From assembly GCA_020637555.1 (NCBI GenBank), contig JACKKF010000003.1:1-64000 (forward strand): a DNA stretch of 64,000 nucleotides. The letters are read 5' to 3'. The notes beneath the pieces are model-generated. The model ran no database searches and was not told the origin of the DNA. It saw nothing but the letters and a program-made list of their open reading frames with translations. This document shows positions 57,947-64,000 of the stretch, piece after piece (the first letter of the stretch is position 1; each line of letters starts with the position of its first letter). Source of the DNA: Rhodobacter sp. GTDB taxonomy: Bacteria > Pseudomonadota > Alphaproteobacteria > Rhodobacterales > Rhodobacteraceae. The position numbers and the translations under genes are program-made.

Positions 57947-60223
57947 TCAGCGTTTCGGCCGGGTCGGGCGCTGGTCGCCGCCTGTCGGGCGCGGTTTGCG
58001 TGCCGGGGCCTTCTTGCCCTTGGGCGGGGCCAGGCGGGCCGAGGGATTGCGCGCGGCCTCGGGGTCGATCCGGGGACGCGCGGGTTTGGCGGGCTTTTCG
58101 TCGCGCGCCGGGCGTTCGGCCGAAAATTTCGCCGATTTGCGCGGTGCGGGGCCGTCGTCGCCGCGTTTGGCGGGACGCGGCGGGCGCGTGGTGTCGTCAC
58201 CGCGCGGCGTATAGGGGCGCTTGCCCGCGGGGGCGTCGCCCTTCGGCCTGGACTCGCGCGCCGAATAGGGGCGTTCGCTGCGCTCTTCGCGCGGGCGATA
58301 GGCGGGTTTGGGCCGATCCGCACCCTCGTCGCGCGGGCGATCCGCGCGTTTCGGCCGCTCGGCGGTTTCCTCGCGGGGCCGGTAATCGCGTTTGGGCCGA
58401 TCAATGCTGGCCTCGTGGCGGGGCGGGCGGGGGCGGTCCTCGCCCGGGGGAGTGCGGTCGCGCGGCGCATGGGGCCGGCTTTCGTCCCTGGCCCGGGGCG
58501 CGCGCGGTGGCCGGGCGTCGTTTTCGGTGCGGGGCGACCGGGCAGGGCGGTCGCCGTCCTCGCGGCGCGGGCGGTAGGGGCGCTCACCCTCGTCGCGGCG
58601 CGGACGCGGTGCGGGCCGCTCGCTCTCGGCCGGTGCCTCGGCGCGGGCGACGGGGATGCCCTGTTCCAGCGCCATGTCGTCGCCCAGCGCATTGAAGAAG
58701 CGGTCGGCGCAATCATCATGCAGTTGCGCCAGCGTGTAATCGTCGAAGATGCGGATGGCGCCGATGTCGGCCTTGGTCAACTGGCCGGCGCGGCACAGCA
58801 TGGGCAACAGCCAGCGCGGCTCGGCCCGTTCGTTGCGACCGACGCCAAGGCGCACCCAGAAGCTGCGTTCGAAATCCGCGCGCGGGCGGGGTTTGGGCCC
58901 TTCGGCGCTGACGGGCACGACATCCTCGGGCGCGGACCGGGCGGCGAAATAGAACCGCGAGACCGCCGCTGCCAGTTCCCGCGCCGTGAAGCGTTCGGCC
59001 AGCATGGCGATGGTTTCGGCCTCGTCCGGGGCCTCGGGCGTGGTCAGGGCGCTGTCGGTCAACAGGCGCTCGGCATCGCGGGCCGAGACTTCGGCGGCGG
59101 TGGGGGCCGGGCCCCATTCGGCATCGACCCCGGCCATTTTCAGCAGGCGCTCTGCCTTGCGCTGCGCCGAGGTCGGCACGACCAGAACGCTCACGCCTTT
59201 CTTGCCGGCGCGCCCCGTGCGGCCCGAGCGGTGCAGCAGCGTTTCCTTGTTGGTGGGCAGATCGGCGTGGATCACCAGTTCCAGCCCCGGCAGGTCGATG
59301 CCCCGCGCGGCCACATCGGTTGCAACGCAGACCCGGGCCCTGCCATCGCGCATCGCCTGCAGCGCGCGCGCGCGTTCGTCCTGCGCCAGTTCGCCCGAAA
59401 GCGGAACCACGGGAAAGCCGCGGTTCAGGAACCGGGCCGTCAGGTGGTTCACCGCGGCGCGGGTCTTGCAGAACACCAAAGCGTTGCGGGCTTCATAGAA
59501 GCGCAGGGTGTTGACGATGGCGTGCTCGGCATCCTCGGCCGCGACGACCATCGCGCGATAGGCGATATCGCCATGCTGTTCGCGGGCCGCCGCGGTCGCC
59601 ACGCGCTGCGCGTCGCGTTGATAGGTTTGCGCCAGCCGCTCGATCTCGCGCGAGACGGTGGCCGAGAACAGCAGCGTGCGCCGGTCCTCGGGCAGGGTTT
59701 GCAGGATGAACTCCAGATCCTCGCGAAAGCCGAGGTCGAGCATCTCGTCGGCCTCGTCCAGAACCACGGCGCGCACGGTGCCGAGATCGATGGTCGACCG
59801 CTCGATATGGTCGCGCAGGCGGCCCGGCGTGCCGACGACGATATGGGCCCCGCGTTCCAGCGCGCGGCGCTCGGTCCGGATGTCCATGCCGCCGACGCAG
59901 CTGGCCAGAACGGCCCCGGCCGGGCCATAGAGCCACTCGAACTCGCGCCGGACCTGCAGGGCCAGTTCGCGCGTCGGCGCGATGATCAGCGCGCGCGGCG
60001 TGTCGGGGGGCGGCATCTGGTCGCCCTCCATCAACAGGCCGCTGGCCAGGGCCAGGCCAAAGGCCACGGTCTTGCCCGATCCGGTCTGTGCCGAGACGAG
60101 CAGATCCTGGGTTGCCAGCGCGGGGTCGAGAACTGCCTCCTGAACCGGTGTCAGGGTATCATAGCCCTGTTCGGCGAGCGCGGTCGCCAGAGGAGCGGGC
60201 AGAGGAGGCAGGGCGGAGGTCAT
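57947..60223 (-). CDS. DEAD-box ATP-dependent RNA helicase with long basic tail
   Basis: The 758-residue product is a RhlE/DeaD-type RNA helicase. Motifs are in order: Q-motif (PVQEAVL), I AQTGSGKT, Ia PTRELA, II DEAD, III SAT, V ATDVAARGIDLP and VI HRSGRTGRAG. A DbpA-like RNA-binding domain follows at about 450-510 (AGQLTKADIGAIRIFDDYTL). The last 230 residues are a low-complexity tail of Arg, Pro, Asp, Glu and Lys (repeats like RPREERSERP), likely to bind RNA nonspecifically. The start ATG 60223 follows GGAGG; a longer open frame upstream lacks support. Confidence 0.92.
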   Translation of the reverse strand: MTSALPPLPAPLATALAEQGYDTLTPVQEAVLDPALATQDLLVSAQTGSGKTVAFGLALASGLLMEGDQMPPPDTPRALIIAPTRELALQVRREFEWLYGPAGAVLASCVGGMDIRTERRALERGAHIVVGTPGRLRDHIERSTIDLGTVRAVVLDEADEMLDLGFREDLEFILQTLPEDRRTLLFSATVSREIERLAQTYQRDAQRVATAAAREQHGDIAYRAMVVAAEDAEHAIVNTLRFYEARNALVFCKTRAAVNHLTARFLNRGFPVVPLSGELAQDERARALQAMRDGRARVCVATDVAARGIDLPGLELVIHADLPTNKETLLHRSGRTGRAGKKGVSVLVVPTSAQRKAERLLKMAGVDAEWGPAPTAAEVSARDAERLLTDSALTTPEAPDEAETIAMLAERFTARELAAAVSRFYFAARSAPEDVVPVSAEGPKPRPRADFERSFWVRLGVGRNERAEPRWLLPMLCRAGQLTKADIGAIRIFDDYTLAQLHDDCADRFFNALGDDMALEQGIPVARAEAPAESERPAPRPRRDEGERPYRPRREDGDRPARSPRTENDARPPRAPRARDESRPHAPRDRTPPGEDRPRPPRHEASIDRPKRDYRPREETAERPKRADRPRDEGADRPKPAYRPREERSERPYSARESRPKGDAPAGKRPYTPRGDDTTRPPRPAKRGDDGPAPRKSAKFSAERPARDEKPAKPARPRIDPEAARNPSARLAPPKGKKAPARKPRPTGGDQRPTRPKR

Positions 60224-60345
60224 GGGAGTGTCCGGCAAATAGGAGGAAGCCGCCCCCATACGCCCGGGAGGCGACGCTGTATAGGGGCAGAATAGCAAGA
60301 CATGCACAGCGCGACCATGCCAATAGACAGCCAAAGGGGAAACGG

Positions 60346-61191
60346 ATGGCGATCGACTATCGAAAACGGCTGGAACGGGTCTATGCGGCGATCCACCGCG
60401 ACCCGGCGCACGCGTGGTCGCTGGACGACCTGGCCGAGGAGGCGGCGCTGTCGCGGTTCCATTTTCACCGGGTCTTTGCCGCCATGACGGGCGAGACGGT
60501 GGCCGAAGCGGTGCGTCGCGTGCGTCTGAACCGCGCGGCCCAGGCGCTGGCGCGGGGCGATGCGCCGGTGGCGGCGGTCGGCCGGGCCTCAGGGTATCCG
60601 AATGCCGCCAGTTTCGCGCGAGCCTTTCGCGCGGCCTACGGGGTGACGCCCGGCACGTTTCGCCGTCAGGGGTTGGCATTGCCCCGCGCGTTTGGACAAG
60701 GTGTGAAGGGAGGGCAGGGCATGTATCCCGTCAGTATCGTTTCGGAACCCCGGCGGCGCGTGATCGGCGTGCCGTATCAGGGCCCCTACAGCGCCATCGG
60801 CGCGGCATTCGACCGGCTCAGCGCCGATCTGTCGGCGCTGGGGCTCTGGCCGCGGACGCAGGGCCTGGTGGGGGTCTATTTCGACGACCCTTCGGTGGTG
60901 CCGCCAGAGCAGACGCGCGCCCTGGCGGGTGTGGTCGTAGCGCCGGACCAGCCCGTGCCCGAGGGGATGGACGCGCATGTGATCCCGGCCGGGCGTCATG
61001 CGCGGATGGCGTTTCGCGGCCCCTATTCCGGGTTCGGTCTTGCCTATGAATGGCTTTACGGTCCGTGGCTGGCCGGCAGCGGCGAGGCACCTCGGGATGC
61101 GCCGGCATGGGAATTTTACCACAATACCCCCCTGAACACGGCACCCGAGGACCTGAGGACTGACATTTTTCTGCCATTGGAGGCGGTGTGA
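60346..61191 (+). CDS. AraC-family regulator with GyrI-like effector domain
   Basis: The 281-residue product has an N-terminal AraC DNA-binding domain (about 10-110, two helix-turn-helix units: WSLDDLAEEAALSRFHFHRV and GYPNAASFARAFRAAYGVTP) and a C-terminal GyrI-like (AraC_E_bind) domain (about 125-280), which binds lipophilic drugs or other ligands, as in Rob and SoxS-related proteins. The next gene, also GyrI-like, starts at its stop (TGATG). It is divergent from the helicase across 122 bases. Confidence 0.9.
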   Translation: MAIDYRKRLERVYAAIHRDPAHAWSLDDLAEEAALSRFHFHRVFAAMTGETVAEAVRRVRLNRAAQALARGDAPVAAVGRASGYPNAASFARAFRAAYGVTPGTFRRQGLALPRAFGQGVKGGQGMYPVSIVSEPRRRVIGVPYQGPYSAIGAAFDRLSADLSALGLWPRTQGLVGVYFDDPSVVPPEQTRALAGVVVAPDQPVPEGMDAHVIPAGRHARMAFRGPYSGFGLAYEWLYGPWLAGSGEAPRDAPAWEFYHNTPLNTAPEDLRTDIFLPLEAV

Positions 61192-61787
61192 TGGCGAAGG
61201 ACCCTCTATTGTCTGGCAAACCCGGGGTTGTCGAATTCGTGCAAGTTCCGCCGCTGACCTATCTGGCCATCGATGGACAGGGCGCGCCGGGTGGCGCGGC
61301 GTATGCTCAAGCCGTCGCGGCGCTTTATGCGCTGGCCTATGGGGCGCGGTTCGCGGGCAAGACCAAGGGGCACGAGGACAAGGTCGGCCCCCTCGAAGGG
61401 TTGTGGTGGGCCGATGACATGGCGGCCTTCCTGACCGACGCGCGGGATCACTGGCGCTGGCGGATGATGATCCGCGCGCCCGCCTGGCTGGACGCGACGG
61501 ACCTCGAGACGCTGCGTGCATCGCTGCGGACCAAAAAGGCCCGGGAGCCCGATCTCGTCGCCGCATTGGGGCAGGTCGCCCTGTATCGGTTGGAGGAAGG
61601 CGCCTGTGTGCAGGCGCTGCATATCGGCCCCTATGCCGCGGAAGGCCCACTGATCCAGCGCCTGCACGCCGCGGCGGCGACCCGTGGCCATGCGCTGCGC
61701 GGCCTGCATCATGAGATCTATCTCTCGGATCCACGGCGGGTTGCGCCGGAAACGCTGAAAACCATCCTGCGGCAACCCGTGGCGTGA
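61191..61787 (+). CDS. GyrI-like small-molecule binding protein
   Basis: The 198-residue product is a stand-alone GyrI-like domain, with FVQVPPLTYLAIDGQGAPGG at the start, LWWADDMAAFLTDARDHWRW in the middle and the family closing segment HEIYLSDPRRVAPETLKTIL. Such proteins sequester or hydrolyse toxic compounds. It starts at 61191 overlapping the AraC stop by one base, so the sensor and binding protein are made together. Confidence 0.88.
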   Translation: MAKDPLLSGKPGVVEFVQVPPLTYLAIDGQGAPGGAAYAQAVAALYALAYGARFAGKTKGHEDKVGPLEGLWWADDMAAFLTDARDHWRWRMMIRAPAWLDATDLETLRASLRTKKAREPDLVAALGQVALYRLEEGACVQALHIGPYAAEGPLIQRLHAAAATRGHALRGLHHEIYLSDPRRVAPETLKTILRQPVA

Positions 61788-61904
61788 TGCACGCATGAGG
61801 GGAGCGATTGCCAGGATTTCCCCCTTGACGGTCTTTCGCCGCGAATCCCCCGGTTTCGGGGGGCTGCGCCCGGCTTGTCGGATCGTTGCGCGGCAGACAT
61901 GACA

Positions 61905-61932
61905 GCGCGCGCCGGATCGCTCCGGCGCGCGC
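61905..61932. repeat. Perfect 12-base-pair hairpin between mcl1 and the GyrI-like gene
   Basis: A 12-base stem (61905-61916 with 61921-61932) has loop TCGC. It lies in the convergent gap, 52 bases beyond the mcl1 stop and 118 bases beyond the GyrI-like stop. There is no T run in either direction. It may slow or end both transcripts with a factor, or protect their ends. Confidence 0.6.
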
Positions 61933-61983
61933 CCCTCCTCCGGTGGCCGCGCGGGTCCTCCCCCCGTGCGGCCCGGGTGTTGC

Positions 61984-62943
61984 TCAGCCCCTGGCGATCA
62001 GTTCGGCCTGCTTCACGATCACCTCGGCCTGTTTCATCGACGCGATGTCGATCAACTTGCCCTTGTAGGTCGTGGCGCCCTGACCGTTGGCCTTGGCCTC
62101 TTCCATCGCGGCCAGAATGGCCCGGGCATCGGCCACGGCCGCGTCGGACGGGGTAAAGACCTCGTTCGCGAGTGCCACCTGCTTGGGGTGGATCGCCCAT
62201 TTGCCGACCATGCCCAGCGTAGCCGAACGGCGCGCCTGGGCGCGGAAACCGTCGTCATCCGAGAAATCGCCAAAGGGGCCATCCACGGGCAGCACGCCAT
62301 GGGTGCGACAGGCGGCGACGATGGCGGTCTGCGCCCAGTGCCAGGGGTCGGACCAATACTGCTGACCGTCGCGCAGCATGTAGTAATTTTCCTGCGTGCC
62401 GCCGATCCCGGTGGTCTGCATCCCCATCGAGGCGGCGAAATCGGCGGCGCCCAGGCTCATGGCCTGCAAGCGCGGGCTGGACGCGGCGATTTCCTCGACA
62501 TGGGCGATGCCGGCGGCGCTTTCGATGATGACCTCGAAGCTGATCGGCCGGGTGCGGCCCCTGGCGCGTTCGACCGCGGTGACCAGCGCATCGACGGCAT
62601 AGACATCGGCGGCACACCCGACCTTTGGGATCATGATCTGATCCAGCCGGTCGCTGGCCTGTTCCAGCAGGTCCACGACGTCGCGATACCACCAGGGCGT
62701 GTCCAGACCGTTGATGCGGACACTGAGCAGCTTGTTGCCCCAGTCGATGTCATGCGTCGCCTGGATGATGTTGGCGCGTGCCTGATCCTTGTCCGACGGC
62801 GCAACCGAATCTTCCAGGTCCAGGTTGATCACATCCGCCGCCGACGCCGCCATCTTTTCGAACAGCGCCGTGCGCGATCCCGGTCCGAACAGCTGGCAGC
62901 GGTTGGGGCGGGCGGGGGCAGGGGGCTGGATGCGAAAGGACAT
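61984..62943 (-). CDS. mcl1: L-malyl-CoA/beta-methylmalyl-CoA lyase
   Basis: Mcl1 reversibly cleaves L-malyl-CoA and beta-methylmalyl-CoA to acetyl-CoA or propionyl-CoA plus glyoxylate, in the ethylmalonyl-CoA pathway of acetate assimilation. The 319-residue product has the CitE-family signatures RCQLFGPGSRTALFEKMAAS, INLDLEDSVAPSDKD with the metal-binding acids, FEVIIESAAGIAHVEEIAAS and GADFAASMGMQTTGIGGTQE. The length equals that of the Rhodobacter enzyme. No other ethylmalonyl pathway gene lies in this window. Confidence 0.92.
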   Translation of the reverse strand: MSFRIQPPAPARPNRCQLFGPGSRTALFEKMAASAADVINLDLEDSVAPSDKDQARANIIQATHDIDWGNKLLSVRINGLDTPWWYRDVVDLLEQASDRLDQIMIPKVGCAADVYAVDALVTAVERARGRTRPISFEVIIESAAGIAHVEEIAASSPRLQAMSLGAADFAASMGMQTTGIGGTQENYYMLRDGQQYWSDPWHWAQTAIVAACRTHGVLPVDGPFGDFSDDDGFRAQARRSATLGMVGKWAIHPKQVALANEVFTPSDAAVADARAILAAMEEAKANGQGATTYKGKLIDIASMKQAEVIVKQAELIARG

Positions 62944-63123
62944 GCGGGCCTCGGGCAAGTAAATTTCGTCTGGATTGGCGCTTTGGTTATTATCTTGCGC
63001 ACAGGGATGCAAGGAGATTCTGCGCCTGCGAGGGCGCGACGTTGCGCTGCGGCGTGCCCTTCGATTGACGGCCCGGCGCCACGGGGCTATGCGGTGCGCT
63101 GGCCCTTCCAGCAAGGTATTCCC

Positions 63124-63744
63124 ATGTCCGACACCGCCGTGAAGCCCGTGAACCAGAAGATCCGCTTCTGGATCGTCCGCCTGGCCTTTCTTGCCTGTGT
63201 GCCGCTGATCGTGCTGGCGCGGCCGATCTGGGCGGACTGGGCGCTGGCCACGGCGGTTCTGCGGTCCCTGGGCACGCTGATGCTGGTGGCGGGGGTGCTG
63301 TATCGGGTCTGGGCGATCCTCTATATCGGTGGCCGGAAGAACGCCGAGGTCGTGCAGGACGGCCCCTATTCGATGAGCCGTCACCCGCTTTATTTCGGCA
63401 CCACCCTCGCGATGGTCGGCTTCGGGCTGATGCTTCAGTCGCTGGTCTTTGCGGTGCTGCTGGGGGGGCTGGCGCTGCTGATCCTGTCGGCGACGGCCGC
63501 GCGCGAGGAACGCTTTCTGCGGGCCGAGTTCGGGGCCGGATACGAAACCTTCGCCAGGCGGGTCACCACCCGCGTGCTGCCCCGGGTCGACCTGTTCCAC
63601 ACCGCCGACGTGGTGTCGTTCAAGCCCAGGATCCTGCGAACCAACATTGCCGATGCGCTGGGCTTTCTGGTGATCATCCCGCTGGTGGCCCTGCTTGACC
63701 TTCTGCACGCCTGGGGCCTGCCGACGCTGTTTTCGATCTTCTGA
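63124..63744 (+). CDS. Isoprenylcysteine carboxyl methyltransferase-like (ICMT/PEMT) membrane protein
   Basis: The 206-residue product has five hydrophobic segments and the ICMT/PEMT-type motif VVQDGPYSMSRHPLYFGTTL followed by EERFLRAEFGAGYETFARRV, which bind S-adenosylmethionine in the integral membrane methyltransferases. Bacterial homologues have unknown substrates, possibly lipids or isoprenoids. The start ATG 63124 is preceded by a short AAGG (63113-63116). It is divergent from mcl1 across 180 bases that must hold both promoters. Confidence 0.87.
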   Translation: MSDTAVKPVNQKIRFWIVRLAFLACVPLIVLARPIWADWALATAVLRSLGTLMLVAGVLYRVWAILYIGGRKNAEVVQDGPYSMSRHPLYFGTTLAMVGFGLMLQSLVFAVLLGGLALLILSATAAREERFLRAEFGAGYETFARRVTTRVLPRVDLFHTADVVSFKPRILRTNIADALGFLVIIPLVALLDLLHAWGLPTLFSIF

Positions 63745-63761
63745 CGGGCGCCACCGCGGGG

Positions 63762-63807
63762 TGCGCACGAAATTTGCGCACAAACGGTTGCTGTGTGAAG
63801 AATCTTC
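63762..63807. promoter_or_regulatory. Operator-like repeats upstream of the dgcN-like gene
   Basis: Two direct copies of TGCGCAC (63762-63768 and 63775-63781) occur at a 13-base spacing, followed by the perfect palindrome GAAGA-A-TCTTC (63797-63807). They lie between the ICMT-like stop and the DUF1611 gene, where a promoter for the latter is expected. Which regulator would use them is unknown. Confidence 0.3.
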
Positions 63808-63897
63808 GCCACTTTCGGCGGTGCGGTGGTGAAATTCCAAGGACATTGCGCCCGAGGGTCGGCATTCTTGCCGGCATATCCCTCAGAGGCTGCTGTC

Positions 63898-64000
63898 ATG
63901 ATCGAAACTCCCTATCTCCTGTTCCTGGGCGATGCGCCCGACCAACTGGCCGCCAAGGTCGCGCAGGGCATCAAGGACTGGCGCCCGGAATACGCCGTGG
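63898..64000 (+). CDS. dgcN: DUF1611 family protein (DgcN-like), partial at the right edge
   Basis: Only the first 34 residues are visible (MIETPYLLFLGDAPDQLAAK and VAQGIKDWRPEYAV), and they match the N-terminus of the DUF1611 family. In marine bacteria DgcN is an N-acetyltransferase of D-glutamate catabolism, usually followed by dgcA. The function is by family memory and the rest of the gene is outside the window. A GAGGC site (63886-63890) lies eight bases upstream of the ATG. Confidence 0.7.
   Translation, partial: MIETPYLLFLGDAPDQLAAKVAQGIKDWRPEYAV

Noticed and set aside
60224..60345. Longer N-terminus for the DEAD-box helicase extending through this region
   Set aside because: The ATG at 60223 is directly preceded by a GGAGG-like site and the Q-motif is at the normal distance; the extension is antisense to the AraC-type gene.

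Overview
The window is chromosomal DNA of a high-GC alphaproteobacterium, most likely in the order Rhodobacterales (Rhodobacteraceae/Paracoccaceae in the broad sense). The evidence is the strong G/C third-position bias, an L-malyl-CoA lyase of the Rhodobacter Mcl1 type, an IalB-family protein, a SqrR-like ArsR regulator with the Rhodobacter cysteine spacing, and an alphaproteobacterial flagellar block with MotA, MotE and a MotC-like protein. Genes are densely packed and many are coupled by ATGA, GTGA or TGATG overlaps. Apart from a decayed IS3 element at the left edge there is no mobile DNA, CRISPR array, rRNA or prophage.

Layout. 1-688: IS3 remnant. 729-6934: housekeeping genes (tpiA, ilvD, an exported His/Met-rich protein, an Fe-S assembly pair, an ECHDC3-like crotonase, tgt). 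6982-14405: a CNNM/CorC membrane protein and an envelope block: an M15-type (DUF882) peptidase divergent from an L,D-transpeptidase, then lpxD, a dedicated acyl carrier protein and a ketoacyl synthase, then IalB. 14797-18354: MFS transporter, fabD and a CFA-synthase-like methyltransferase. 18580-19797: rpsF-rpsR-rplI, in which rpsR and rplI carry four small deletions that are probably sequence errors.

19942-27532: a SqrR-like regulator followed by a tightly coupled run: polar amino acid ABC importer, flavin monooxygenase, BASS transporter, epimerase, SDR, and then a lipoprotein with a metalloprotease motif. 27553-39916: prs, an isomerase/hydrolase pair, efp, a META lipoprotein, a phospholipid-synthase-type transferase, tRNA-Arg(TCT), creatininase/hydrolase, a Tag-like glycosylase, thrS, a YafY-type regulator with VOC and EVE proteins, and an EamA exporter. 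39879-44411: a complete branched-chain amino acid (liv) ABC transporter.

44943-53350: part of a flagellar cluster in two divergent arms, fliL-(DUF6468-like)-motE-motA-(large MotC-like protein) leftward and fliF-fliH-fliN-fliP rightward. 53372-56595: a response regulator, a hybrid histidine kinase and an SH3 protein. 56767-64000: a 2-hydroxyacid dehydrogenase, a DEAD-box helicase with a long basic tail, an AraC/GyrI-like pair, mcl1, an isoprenylcysteine-methyltransferase-like membrane protein and the start of a DUF1611 (DgcN-like) gene.

The least explained parts are the 861-residue exported protein next to motA, the redox-regulator/importer/monooxygenase run, and the private ACP-ketosynthase pair beside lpxD. 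All assignments come from reading the sequence and remembered family features; no database search was run.
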